DNA of 52,976 bases from CAYVGO01 sp964450725 (GTDB lineage: Bacteria; Bacteroidota; Bacteroidia; Bacteroidales; UBA932), in the NCBI GenBank assembly GCA_964450725.1, contig CAYVGO010000010.1, positions 1-52,976 of the forward strand. The letters run 5' to 3'. A model generated the notes under the pieces. The model did no database searches, had not been told where the DNA came from, and was given only the letters and a program-made list of their open reading frames with translations. Each line of letters starts with the position of its first letter. The stretch's first letter is position 1. This document shows positions 16,939 to 24,667 of this stretch, piece by piece. The translations under genes and the position numbers were made by a program.

Positions 16939-17376
16939 ATGCAGATTATAGGTAAAGTCGTACAAGTATTGCCCTTACAGTCAGGAAACGGTAAAAACGG
17001 AGAGTGGCGTAAGCAAGATGTTATTTTAGAAACAGAAGAACGGTTTCCTCGAAAAATATGTGTTGCATTTTGGACAGACAGAATTATTGAAGCACATCTT
17101 CAGATTGGTAACTTGCTCGTTGTAGAGGCAGATGTAGAAAGTAGAGAGTTTAACGGTCGATGGTACACCGATGTGCGAGGAAGAAGCAGTGAATTGTTTG
17201 TACCGGGAAAATATAACAACGGTTCATTTCAGGCACAAGATACCTATCAATCTCCCCCACCGTCTCAATATGTTCAATCATCGCAACCTTCAACCCCACA
17301 GGGTTCTACCAGAGACGTTCCCAACGTAAGTTTATCGGAAGGAGAAGGTGCCAATACAGATGACCTTCCTTTTTAA
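16939..17376 (+). CDS. DUF3127 protein with SSB-like acidic tail
   Basis: The 145-residue protein has an OB-fold-like N-terminal domain of the DUF3127 family (residues 1-95: MQIIGKVVQVLPLQSGNGKN, EWRKQDVILETEE, VVEADVESREFNGRWYTDVR). A low-complexity Gln/Ser/Pro linker (about 100-130) ends in NTDDLPF. That layout, OB fold plus flexible linker plus a D-D-hydrophobic-P-F tip, copies single-stranded DNA-binding protein, whose C-terminal tip recruits DNA-repair partners. A role at single-stranded DNA is therefore a sensible inference, not established. It is the first gene of an operon with cvpA (9-nt gap) and the MetH-activation gene. Confidence 0.88.
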   Translation: MQIIGKVVQVLPLQSGNGKNGEWRKQDVILETEERFPRKICVAFWTDRIIEAHLQIGNLLVVEADVESREFNGRWYTDVRGRSSELFVPGKYNNGSFQAQDTYQSPPPSQYVQSSQPSTPQGSTRDVPNVSLSEGEGANTDDLPF

Positions 17377-17385
17377 AACCGTCCA

Positions 17386-17850
17386 ATGAATATTATAGAC
17401 TTTATTCTGTTAGGGATTTCTATCGGATTTTTTATTTGGGGAATGTTCAGCGGCTTTGTTCGGCAGTTGATGGCCATTTTAACCTTGACCGTAGGAATTT
17501 GGTTTGCTTACTATGCCGGTAGTCATTGGTTTGAAGGTACGAATAGGGTTTTAGCATTCATTGTTATTTTTATTCTTATAGCCATTCTTTCGTATTGGAT
17601 AGGTAAAATAACTCAAAAGATAATTTCTATTATCATGTTAAAATGGTTAGATAAGTTGTTGGGTGGCTTTTTTATGTTGGCACGGACCTTATTAATATTG
17701 AGTGTTTTGTTTCAGTTGATGTTTTATATCAATAAGACCTTTGTCATTTTACCTCAAACATATATTGACGACAGTTTATTGATAAAGCCAATTGCCAATA
17801 TTGTGATATGGCTTTATTTTTCTATAGACTTTTCTCATTTTTTTGCGTAA
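17386..17850 (+). CDS. CvpA-family membrane protein
   Basis: A 154-residue protein with four or five TM helices (about residues 5-25, 29-46, 55-75, 90-115, 130-150). The CvpA signature is seen in NIIDFILLGISIGFFIWGMF, SGFVRQLMAI, and the hydrophobic AFIVIFILIAILSYWIGKI followed by LDKLLGGFFMLARTLLIL. E. coli CvpA is linked to colicin V export and to envelope stress; in Bacteroidota the role is unclear. It lies directly between the DUF3127 gene and the MetH-activation gene, the latter starting on the base after its stop codon. Confidence 0.9.
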   Translation: MNIIDFILLGISIGFFIWGMFSGFVRQLMAILTLTVGIWFAYYAGSHWFEGTNRVLAFIVIFILIAILSYWIGKITQKIISIIMLKWLDKLLGGFFMLARTLLILSVLFQLMFYINKTFVILPQTYIDDSLLIKPIANIVIWLYFSIDFSHFFA

Positions 17851-18678
17851 ATGCTCCTGCAACTTATAGAACAAACAATACTAAACTATTCTTTAGCCGA
17901 ATTACGTAAAAAAATCAGTTGGAAGAGTTTTTTATATACATGGCGAACCGATAAAGAGACCACAGAAGCTCAACAGTTAATTGCCGATGCTCAACAACTG
18001 CTGGATAAAGTGATTGCAGAGCAAACCCTTGCAGCCAATGCCGTTTATGGACTATATCCTGCAATATCAAAAGGAGAATCGGTAGAAGTTTACAGCCACT
18101 CTTCAGACATAATCCCAATAAAAAATCTACATTTTTTCAGACAGCAAGAAGTTGGAAGTAGTTTTTTATGCTTATCAGACTTTGTTGCTCAAGACAAAGT
18201 AAACTATACCACTACCGCTTTGCCGGTCATTGGCTGTTTTGTTGCTTCTGCCGGTATTGGAGTTCAAGCCATAGAAAAAACATTTTTGCAAGAGAATGAC
18301 CCCTATAATCAACTGTTGATAAGTACACTTTCGCAACGATTGACAGAGGCATTATCTGCAGCATTGGAAGATAAAATAGGAGAATATTTCCCCAATGTAA
18401 AAGTGATTCGTCCGGCAGTAGGTTATTCTTCTTTAGCCGACCATAGTGGTAAAAAAGATATTTTCGATTTACTTCAACCGGAAAAGAAAATAGGGGTCAG
18501 TTTAACCGAAAATTTTGCAATGATTCCCGAACAATCCGTTGCAGGATATTACTTTTTCGGAGATTCCGCGAAGTATTTTAATATAAAATCCGTAGGACAA
18601 GACCAGTTGCAGGTTTATGCCTCTAAAAAAGGAAAAACTATAGAGGAAATCAATGCGTGGACAACCTTTTTGGATTAG
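17851..18678 (+). CDS. Stand-alone methionine synthase (MetH) activation domain
   Basis: The 275-residue protein matches the C-terminal AdoMet-binding reactivation module of cobalamin-dependent methionine synthase over nearly its full length and contains nothing else. Equivalent landmarks are ISWKSFLYTW (usual DWTPFF-TW), ANAVYGLYPA, FLCLSDFV (D110, AdoMet-contacting Asp), VIRPAVGYSSLADHS (R187 and Y192, the R-x3-GY AdoMet motif), SLTENFAMIPEQSVAGYYF and KYFNIKSVGQDQL. In MetH this domain binds AdoMet to remethylate oxidised cob(II)alamin. A separate polypeptide version is known in Thermotoga. Here it would work in trans on a MetH lacking the domain (inference), or on another B12 enzyme. The ATG abuts the cvpA stop with no gap, so translation is probably coupled. 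Confidence 0.93.
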   Translation: MLLQLIEQTILNYSLAELRKKISWKSFLYTWRTDKETTEAQQLIADAQQLLDKVIAEQTLAANAVYGLYPAISKGESVEVYSHSSDIIPIKNLHFFRQQEVGSSFLCLSDFVAQDKVNYTTTALPVIGCFVASAGIGVQAIEKTFLQENDPYNQLLISTLSQRLTEALSAALEDKIGEYFPNVKVIRPAVGYSSLADHSGKKDIFDLLQPEKKIGVSLTENFAMIPEQSVAGYYFFGDSAKYFNIKSVGQDQLQVYASKKGKTIEEINAWTTFLD

Positions 18679-18768
18679 TTATTATGCCTTATATCGTAAT
18701 TTTACAAGTCCAAATCAGCAAAAGCGCTTTTCTGTGATGATTACTTTCCGGTAGATATAAGTAAAATG

Positions 18769-18904
18769 TCTCGGCAACCGGTTCGCCGACACCTCTACAG
18801 CAAAAAAAGTCTCGGCAACCCATTCGCCGACACCTCTACGACAAAAAAAGTCTCGGCAACCGGTTCGCCGACACCTCTACAGCAAAAAAAGTCTCGGCAA
18901 CCCA
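18769..18904. repeat. 41-bp tandem repeat running into a scaffold gap
   Basis: Units start at 18769, 18810, 18851 and 18892 (period 41), each beginning TCTCGGCAACC and holding TTCGCCGACACCTCTAC and an A run. Two versions alternate: CGGTTC...AGC (units 1 and 3) and CATTC...GAC (unit 2; unit 4 starts the same way), so the higher-order period is 82. The array is cut by the gap at 18905. Apparent open frames across it are repeat artefacts. Confidence 0.9.
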
Positions 18905-19004
18905 NNNNNNNNNNNNNNNNNNNNNNNNNNNNNNNNNNNNNNNNNNNNNNNNNNNNNNNNNNNNNNNNNNNNNNNNNNNNNNNNNNNNNNNNNNNNNNNN
19001 NNNN
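18905..19004. other. Assembly gap (100 N)
   Basis: Exactly 100 N, inside or at the end of the 41-bp tandem array. Confidence 0.97.
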
Positions 19005-19043
19005 CCCCAAAACAGATTTCAAATTCTTTTCAGTTTTGGGTTC

Positions 19044-19051
19044 TACCTTTG
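19044..19051 (+). promoter_or_regulatory. -7 element upstream of the PepSY-like genes
   Basis: TACCTTTG fits TAnnTTTG. It would start a transcript with a leader of about 170 nt before the ATG at 19225. The -33 region is poor. Confidence 0.45.
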
Positions 19052-19082
19052 CATCATCAAACTGGTTATACTCTTTAAAACT

Positions 19083-19199
19083 ATGGATTGTATGAATAAT
19101 ATGTTTATTCGAAAAGTATCGAAAAAGGGTAGAACTATAGAAGTCGAAATGTCCAACCTAAGTGTAATTTCGATAGAGATAAAAACCAACTTACTATGA
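19083..19199 (+). CDS. Possible 38-residue leader peptide
   Basis: An ATG-initiated frame of 38 codons lies between the -7 box at 19044 and the PepSY-like gene at 19225. The product is basic in the middle (FIRKVSKKGRTIEVEM) and I recognise no family. It may be chance; it is listed because it fills the 5' leader and ends 25 nt before the next ATG. Confidence 0.2.
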   Translation: MDCMNNMFIRKVSKKGRTIEVEMSNLSVISIEIKTNLL

Positions 19200-19224
19200 T
19201 TGTTTAATTAAAAATTATATTACC

Positions 19225-19659
19225 ATGAAAAAAACAATTTCGTTATTCTTATTGTTGTTCACTTTTGCAACAATAACCATGGCTGGCAATGACAAACTTA
19301 TTGCCTTCAATGAACTGCCAAAAGTTGCCAGAGAATTTATTCAAAAGCATTTTCCAGACACAAAAGCTTCTTATGTAAAGTTAGACAACGACTTTATGGA
19401 GAAAACCTATGAGGTGCAACTAACAGACGGAACTAAAATTGATTTTAATAGTAACGGAGAATGGAAAGAGGTAGATTGTCAAGCCAAAGCTGTACCTGAT
19501 GCTATAATTCCAGTTAAAATTCTGACACATGTAAAGACTAACTACCCGAATCTTTTCATTCAAAAAATAGAAAAAGACAGTCGTAAAATTGAGGTAGAAC
19601 TCTCTAATGATTTAGACCTGAAGTTTAATAAAAATGGCGACTTGATAGAGATTGATTAA
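19225..19659 (+). CDS. PepSY-like exported protein
   Basis: A 144-residue protein with a signal peptide (MKKTISLFLLLFTFATITMA). Two PepSY-like half-repeats follow: LPKVAREFIQKHFPDTKASY with YEVQLTDGTKIDFNSNGEW, then IIPVKILTHVKTNYPNLFIQ with IEVELSNDLDLKFNKNGDL. This is the small secreted PepSY-like (DUF2874-type) form found in Bacteroidota, related in fold to BLIP-type inhibitors; its binding partner is unknown. The related lipoprotein gene at 19674 starts 14 nt downstream, so the two form an operon. Confidence 0.9.
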   Translation: MKKTISLFLLLFTFATITMAGNDKLIAFNELPKVAREFIQKHFPDTKASYVKLDNDFMEKTYEVQLTDGTKIDFNSNGEWKEVDCQAKAVPDAIIPVKILTHVKTNYPNLFIQKIEKDSRKIEVELSNDLDLKFNKNGDLIEID

Positions 19660-19673
19660 TCTTCATAAAAATA

Positions 19674-20516
19674 ATGGTTATGAAAGTGTATAAAATCTTT
19701 TTTGTGATGGCAGTGCTTGCTATCACATTCATAAGTTGCGACGACGACGATGATGCTAAATTTGTACCTCAAGTTGTCAAAAATGCCTTTTTACAGCAAT
19801 TTTCACCCAATAACAGGGTAGAATGGGAGGTGAAATCCGTTGGATATGTTGCTGAATTTGTGAATAACGGGCAAAAAACTACAGCGTGGTTTGAACATAG
19901 TGGAGGATTGATGATGACTGAAGTTAATATTTCATACCCGGCATTGCCGGAGGCTGTTAAAGCGACTTTTGAACAATCAAAGTATGCAAAATGGCGCAAA
20001 GAGGATGTAGAAAAAGTTATTCGTCCGGCAGTAGAAACACTTTATATTATTGAAGTAGAGTCGGGAGATACGGAAGTAGATTTATATTACTCGGAAACAG
20101 GAATATTAGTAAAAGAAGTTGTGGATATTGATAATGACAATGATGATCGCTTTGAGTCGTTATTACCACAACAAATGCCTGCACAAATCAATGAATTTAT
20201 AACCCAAAAGTATCCGAATGCTAAAATTGTTGAACTTGATATAGAACGTAATGGAGTAATTCAGGTTGACATTCTTGACGGAAGCATTTCACGTGAAATT
20301 TCTTTCAGCAGTCAATATGATTGGTTACAAACATCGTGGGATGTAAGATACTTGCAATTGCCTCAATCGGTTAAAGATGTAATTTCTCAACAATCGGGAT
20401 ATGAATTTGATGACGCAGACTATGTTGAAGCCCCTACAAATTCTTACTACAAAATTGAACTTGATGGCTTGAAAGATAAGACCATTAAAGTCAAAGAAGA
20501 CGGAACTATGCTGTAA
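19674..20516 (+). CDS. PepSY-like lipoprotein with four half-repeats
   Basis: The 280-residue protein has a lipobox (FISCDDDDD, Cys 22), with an Asp run after the Cys, a feature of exported surface lipoproteins in Bacteroidota. PepSY-like half-repeats can be seen at about residues 31-70 (VPQVVKNAFLQQFSPN, WEVKSVGYVAEF), 80-145 (LPEAVKATFEQSKYAKW, LYIIEVESGDTEVDLYY), 165-215 (MPAQINEFITQKYPNAKIV, VDILDGSISREISF) and 225-275 (LPQSVKDVISQQSGYEF, YYKIELDGLKDKTIKV). It is a longer relative of the 19225 gene. Start is ATG 19674 or 19680. Function is unknown; a terminator follows at 20541. Confidence 0.88.
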   Translation: MVMKVYKIFFVMAVLAITFISCDDDDDAKFVPQVVKNAFLQQFSPNNRVEWEVKSVGYVAEFVNNGQKTTAWFEHSGGLMMTEVNISYPALPEAVKATFEQSKYAKWRKEDVEKVIRPAVETLYIIEVESGDTEVDLYYSETGILVKEVVDIDNDNDDRFESLLPQQMPAQINEFITQKYPNAKIVELDIERNGVIQVDILDGSISREISFSSQYDWLQTSWDVRYLQLPQSVKDVISQQSGYEFDDADYVEAPTNSYYKIELDGLKDKTIKVKEDGTML

Positions 20517-20540
20517 TTCCAAATGAAGTTGTTAATGTGG

Positions 20541-20575
20541 AGAGGCTATTCAAAATTGTTGAGTAGCCTCTTCTT
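20541..20575 (+). terminator. Intrinsic terminator after the PepSY-like operon
   Basis: A 13-bp stem (20541-20553 with 20559-20571, one G-U pair), 5-nt loop, then a T-rich tail. Confidence 0.82.
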
Positions 20576-20612
20576 ATTTATAGAATTGAAAACAGAAGTT
20601 AAATTTTATCCT

Positions 20613-20620
20613 TAACTTTG
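20613..20620 (+). promoter_or_regulatory. -7 element of the antiporter gene
   Basis: TAACTTTG matches the -7 consensus 26 nt before the ATG at 20647. A TTG at 20586-20588 is 24 nt upstream, a longer spacer than usual. Confidence 0.5.
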
Positions 20621-20646
20621 TGACGGTGAAATGATAAGGAAAATAT

Positions 20647-22128
20647 ATGAATTTAACAATTGAAAATATTCTGTTAGTAGGTTCTTTGCTGCTTATTGTA
20701 AGCATTATTGTGGGTAAAACTTCGTATAAATTTGGAGTTCCCACCTTATTACTTTTCTTAGCGATAGGAATGTTGGCCGGCTCAGACGGTATTGGCCGTA
20801 TTCATTTTGATAACCCTAAAATAGCACAGTTTATTGGAGTAGTTTCACTCAATTTTATTTTATTTTCCGGCGGACTTGAAACGAATTGGAACTCCGTCAA
20901 ACCTATTCTTAAGGAAGGTATTGCTTTATCAACAGTCGGAGTTCTGCTCACAGCCCTAACTTTGGGTACTTTTGTTTGGCTCATTACGGATTTTACCATT
21001 TATGAAAGCCTGTTACTGGGTTCTATAGTGTCATCTACAGATGCCGCCGCAGTATTTTCTATTCTACGTTCCAAAAGTTTGGCATTACGTAACAATTTAC
21101 GTTCCACTTTAGAATTTGAGAGCGGGAGTAACGACCCTATGGCATACGTTCTTACCATTGCTTTTTTGACCTTGGTTGTCAATCAAAATGAAAGCAACAC
21201 TTCCATTATTTCTGTATTTCTTCAGCAAATGATTTTAGGAGGCATGGCAGGTTTTATCTTTGGGAAGTTAAGTAAATTTATTATCAACAAAATCAAACTT
21301 GACTTTGAAGGGCTTTATCCTGTTTTACTTATTGCAATAATGTTTATTACCTTTTCTGCAACAGATTTTGTAGGTGGTAACGGCTTTTTGGCAATTTATA
21401 TTTGCGCCGTATTTTTAGGTAACCAAGATTTAATACATAAAAAAACCATGATTAAGGCTTATGATGGTTTGGCTTGGTTGATGCAAATTGTCTTATTTCT
21501 CACTTTAGGCTTATTGGTTTATCCTTCTCAAATCGTTCCCTATATTGGCATTGGATTACTTATTTCCTTATTTTTGATTGTTGTAGCAAGACCGATTGGC
21601 GTATTTATCAGTTTGATTTTTTTCAAAATGAACATACGACGAAGGTTTTATATTTCTTGGGTTGGTTTACGCGGTGCTGTTCCTATTGTTTTCGCCACTT
21701 ATCCTTTATTGGCAGGAATTGAAAAAGCCAGTATGATTTTCAATATTGTATTCTTTATTTCTGTTACCTCGCTTATCATTCAGGGAATGTCTTTATCTAT
21801 AGTGGCAAAGTGGCTCAATGTAGCACTGCCCGAAAAGGTCAAACCCATTTCTGAAATCGACAAATTGATTGTAGATTTTCCAAAATCATCTTTACGGGAA
21901 ATCGAAATTTTACCCGATTTTTATGCCGTAAAAAAAAGAATTGTAGATTTACATTTTCCCAAATCTGCATTTATTATCATGATTAAAAGAAATGGTAAGT
22001 ATATCCGACCCGGCGGTTCAACCGAACTTCAAGCAAAAGATATTTTAATGGTACTTGCAGACCGTGAAGACGACTTTACTGAAGCAAGTAATTGCCTTTC
22101 TCATTACAGTGTAAATCCAAATGATTAA
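20647..22128 (+). CDS. K+/H+ antiporter, CPA1/NhaP2-like with TrkA-C domain
   Basis: A 493-residue protein: about 12 TM helices of the cation:proton antiporter fold (residues 1-385) with FGVPTLLLFLAIGMLAGSDG near the N-terminus, the ion-site block SIVSSTDAAAVFSIL, ESGSNDPMAYVLT and GLRGAVPIVFATYPL, then a cytoplasmic TrkA-C/RCK-C ligand domain (about 415-485: REIEILPDFYAVKKRIVDL, PGGSTELQAKDILMVLADRED). This is the architecture of NhaP2/CvrA-type potassium/proton antiporters, which adjust cytoplasmic K+ and pH. The gene stands alone with its own promoter. Confidence 0.93.
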   Translation: MNLTIENILLVGSLLLIVSIIVGKTSYKFGVPTLLLFLAIGMLAGSDGIGRIHFDNPKIAQFIGVVSLNFILFSGGLETNWNSVKPILKEGIALSTVGVLLTALTLGTFVWLITDFTIYESLLLGSIVSSTDAAAVFSILRSKSLALRNNLRSTLEFESGSNDPMAYVLTIAFLTLVVNQNESNTSIISVFLQQMILGGMAGFIFGKLSKFIINKIKLDFEGLYPVLLIAIMFITFSATDFVGGNGFLAIYICAVFLGNQDLIHKKTMIKAYDGLAWLMQIVLFLTLGLLVYPSQIVPYIGIGLLISLFLIVVARPIGVFISLIFFKMNIRRRFYISWVGLRGAVPIVFATYPLLAGIEKASMIFNIVFFISVTSLIIQGMSLSIVAKWLNVALPEKVKPISEIDKLIVDFPKSSLREIEILPDFYAVKKRIVDLHFPKSAFIIMIKRNGKYIRPGGSTELQAKDILMVLADREDDFTEASNCLSHYSVNPND

Positions 22129-22223
22129 CCACCACTCTTTGTTGTTTGAGTTTTACGTCGCATTAGACATGTAAAGCATTGTTATTTTTTGTTACTGTGT
22201 TTCTTTGCGTCAAAAAAATGAAT

Positions 22224-22243
22224 TACCTTTGAACGTTTGTTCA
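22224..22243 (+). promoter_or_regulatory. tetR promoter with overlapping operator
   Basis: The -7 box TACCTTTG (22224-22231) is overlapped by the interrupted palindrome TGAACGTTTGTTCA (22230-22243). The same 14-mer occurs before the MATE gene at 22950. A TTTG at 22204-22207 may be the -33 box (16-nt spacer, short). Binding here would block RNA polymerase, fitting autorepression. Confidence 0.78.
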
Positions 22244-22295
22244 ACTTTTGTTGATTGGTATATGAAACAGCGAGACTCGTAAATCATCTAAATAC

Positions 22296-22898
22296 ATGAA
22301 ATCTGATAATACAACCAAAGAAACTATTCTGCACACAACTTTTGAACTTTTGTTGAAAAAAGGCTATGATGCTGTATCTATAACCGAAATACAAAAAAAT
22401 GCCGGTATTTCACGAGGGTTGCTGTATCATTATTATAAAAGTAAAGATGAACTGTTTTTAGAAGTAACCGAACGTTATTTTGTCGATTTCTTCAAAATAG
22501 ATTTAACGGCAGTCAGCCATTTTACGGTAGAAGAAATGATTGCCTACATGGAAAAAAAGCATAAAACGCTTTGTAGAATAAGGCTTATAGAACGTAATCA
22601 AGTCAACCTGATGGATTATGATTTTCTTTTTTATCAGGTCGTACGTAAAAATGCTTCATTTGCATCTTGGTATAAAACCATTCGAGATGAAGAATTACAA
22701 GCGTGGAAAATCGTACTGCACAACAGTCAACAAAAAGGAATGCTCAAAGAAGAGATTGAGGTTGAGGAAATAGCGCCGATATTTGTTTACATTATTGATG
22801 GGGTTTGGTTCAAGGAAGGCATTCGCCATAAAGCTTTGGATGTTGTAAAGATAATTACAAAAAAGTTGACGCAATACTATCATCAAATAAAACGGTAG
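22296..22898 (+). CDS. TetR-family repressor of the adjacent MATE exporter
   Basis: A 200-residue regulator. The N-terminal 50 residues are a typical TetR helix-turn-helix (KETILHTTFELLLKKGYDAV, SITEIQKNAGISRGLLYHYY, KSKDELFLEVTERYF); the rest is an all-helical ligand and dimer domain that I cannot assign to a ligand class. An identical 14-nt interrupted palindrome lies over its own promoter (22230-22243) and before the downstream MATE gene (22950-22963), which strongly suggests that it represses both and is released by a compound the exporter removes (inference from layout). A terminator at 22910 separates the two transcripts. Confidence 0.92.
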   Translation: MKSDNTTKETILHTTFELLLKKGYDAVSITEIQKNAGISRGLLYHYYKSKDELFLEVTERYFVDFFKIDLTAVSHFTVEEMIAYMEKKHKTLCRIRLIERNQVNLMDYDFLFYQVVRKNASFASWYKTIRDEELQAWKIVLHNSQQKGMLKEEIEVEEIAPIFVYIIDGVWFKEGIRHKALDVVKIITKKLTQYYHQIKR

Positions 22899-22909
22899 AA
22901 TAGATATTG

Positions 22910-22937
22910 CCCTCGAAAATTAATCGAGGGTTTTTTT
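22910..22937 (+). terminator. Intrinsic terminator after tetR
   Basis: Stem CCCTCGA/TCGAGGG (22910-22916 with 22924-22930), 7-nt loop, seven T. Confidence 0.88.
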
Positions 22938-22949
22938 AACCCAAGACAT

Positions 22950-22963
22950 TGAACGTTTGTTCA
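22950..22963 (+). promoter_or_regulatory. TetR operator in front of the MATE gene
   Basis: TGAACGTTTGTTCA (TGAAC-N4-GTTCA) is identical to the copy over the tetR promoter. It sits 39 nt before the ATG at 23003 and contains AACGTTTG, one base from a -7 box, so operator and promoter may coincide. Confidence 0.75.
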
Positions 22964-23002
22964 GTGAGTAGATGAAAATGTTTAAATTCAATTGATATAA
23001 AA

Positions 23003-24361
23003 ATGGAAAAAATGTTAGAAGGAGTTCTTACGAAAGAACAAACAGAATTAAAGTACGGCGGCATTGGTCGTTTATTTACAAAATTTGCAATATCCGGTGT
23101 TGTCGGATTAATGTTTTTCGGCATTCAAACAATGATAGACGGGGTAATATTGAGTAATTTTGTGGGAGCGAAAGCTTTAGCGGGCGTTAATCTTGTAATG
23201 CCATTATATACGTTGATGACAGCATTGGCAATAGTTATAGGGATTGGTTGCCAGACACTGGTAAGTATTGGTTTTGGTGGAAACAACCGCCAAATTGCTC
23301 AAGATTCGGTAACCACCGCTTTTTATTCTTTAGTGGGTTTATCGGTTGTAATAAGTTCACTGTTATGGATTTTTACAGAACCGATGATGACAATTTTAGG
23401 TGCCGATAAAGAATTGTTACCCTATGCTGTCTCCTATATCCGTGCGATGAGTCCTTTTTTCCCCGTACTGACAGTTTTATTTTTAGGGGATTATATGTTA
23501 AAAGCCGCAGGTCGTCCGTATTTTTCCATGATGCTTTTAGCAGGAACTGTTTTGATGAATGCTTTTTTAGATTACCTTTTTATTGTAAAATTTGGTTGGG
23601 AAACAGCCGGAGCAGGATTAGCCACAGGGTTAGCATTTACTGTCGGTTTTGTAACCTTATTGCCGTTTCTCTTTAACCCTAAAAATATTATCAGTGTAAA
23701 TAAAGGCAGATTTCGCCTGCCGCTCTTGGGACAAATGCTGCGTAACGGTTCTTCTGAAGGGTTGGCAGAACTTTCTGCAGGAATTACAATGTTTATGTTT
23801 AATCGAGCGATGATGCACTATGTTGGAGCCTCCGGAGTAGCAGCCTTTACCTCTGTTAATTATATGCTCTTTATCGGAATTACGGTTTTTGTCGGAATGT
23901 CTGACGGAATTATACCCATCATTTCTTATAACTATGGAGCTTCGCAGTGGAGTCGGGTAAAAAAAGTGATTGGGTTAGCACTAAAAACCAGTGCAGTCAT
24001 AGGTTTTATATTGTTTTGTATTCTTTTCTTCGGAAGAGATGTTATCGTCAATTTCTTTTTTCAAGCAAAAGCGAAAGAAGTTATCGATTTTGCCATTATC
24101 GGAGCAGCATTTTGTGCATTTGCATTTTTAATGAATGGCTTTAATATTTTATTTTCGGCATTTTTCACTGCATTAGGAGATGCCAAAACATCTGTCATTA
24201 TCTCTTTGTGTCGAGGATTGTTGTTTATATCTTTGGGTGTTTTAATTTATCCTTATCTTTTCGGAGTCAGTGGAATTTGGCTTACAATTCCTATTGCTGA
24301 ATTTCTGACATTTTTAATAGGGTTGAGATTATTTAGAAAACGTTTGAAAGGTGTTTATTAA
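23003..24361 (+). CDS. MATE-family multidrug exporter
   Basis: A 452-residue inner-membrane protein with 12 TM helices arranged as two homologous halves (about residues 25-225 and 245-445). The opening GGIGRLFTKFAISGVVGLMF, DGVILSNFVGAKALAGVNLV, QTLVSIGFGGNN, GDYMLKAAGRPYFSMM and, in the second half, DGIIPIISYNYGASQW and FSAFFTALGDAKTSV are typical of MATE (NorM/MepA-like) Na+- or H+-driven drug exporters. Substrate is unknown. It is preceded by its own operator matching that of the tetR gene and followed by a terminator at 24386. Confidence 0.94.
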   Translation: MEKMLEGVLTKEQTELKYGGIGRLFTKFAISGVVGLMFFGIQTMIDGVILSNFVGAKALAGVNLVMPLYTLMTALAIVIGIGCQTLVSIGFGGNNRQIAQDSVTTAFYSLVGLSVVISSLLWIFTEPMMTILGADKELLPYAVSYIRAMSPFFPVLTVLFLGDYMLKAAGRPYFSMMLLAGTVLMNAFLDYLFIVKFGWETAGAGLATGLAFTVGFVTLLPFLFNPKNIISVNKGRFRLPLLGQMLRNGSSEGLAELSAGITMFMFNRAMMHYVGASGVAAFTSVNYMLFIGITVFVGMSDGIIPIISYNYGASQWSRVKKVIGLALKTSAVIGFILFCILFFGRDVIVNFFFQAKAKEVIDFAIIGAAFCAFAFLMNGFNILFSAFFTALGDAKTSVIISLCRGLLFISLGVLIYPYLFGVSGIWLTIPIAEFLTFLIGLRLFRKRLKGVY

Positions 24362-24385
24362 CAAAATTGTTAATCCGATCAAGTT

Positions 24386-24420
24386 AAGAGGGTGTGTCAA
24401 GATGACACATCCTCTTTTCT
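24386..24420 (+). terminator. Intrinsic terminator after the MATE gene
   Basis: A 14-bp stem (24386-24399 with 24403-24416, one G-U), 3-nt loop and a T-rich tail. Confidence 0.88.
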
Positions 24421-24584
24421 TTATAAGAATTTTCACCAAGAAATAATAACAGCAACTTTTCATAAAAAAAATATTTCTTTCAGTTAAAAAACATTATATG
24501 ATTCGAGAGATTTTCCATTTTAGTTCTTTTGCTTGAAGAGGCAATGATATTAATTATCAAATACTTACAATATTAAAAAGTATT

Positions 24585-24610
24585 TAAGTGGGTGAAAGTG
24601 GGGTAAAGTG
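24585..24610 (+). promoter_or_regulatory. MraZ-binding boxes (three 10-bp direct repeats)
   Basis: TAAGTG at 24585, AAAGTG at 24595 and AAAGTG at 24605, each followed by four G/T-rich bases, repeat with an exact 10-bp period, one helical turn. Weaker GAAATG (24615) and AAAATG (24625) continue the phase. This is the arrangement known for MraZ operators in several bacteria. They lie immediately upstream of the -33 box of the dcw promoter, as expected for autoregulation. Confidence 0.82.
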
Positions 24611-24611
24611 G

Positions 24612-24642
24612 TTGGAAATGTCGAAAAATGAAGTTACTTTTG
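24612..24642 (+). promoter_or_regulatory. Promoter of the division and cell-wall cluster
   Basis: TTG (24612-24614), 20-nt spacer, TACTTTTG (24635-24642), then 25 nt to the mraZ ATG. Positions 24421-24584 upstream hold no gene I can see. Confidence 0.78.
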
Positions 24643-24667
24643 TAAGTCGAAAAAAAACTGTCATTTT

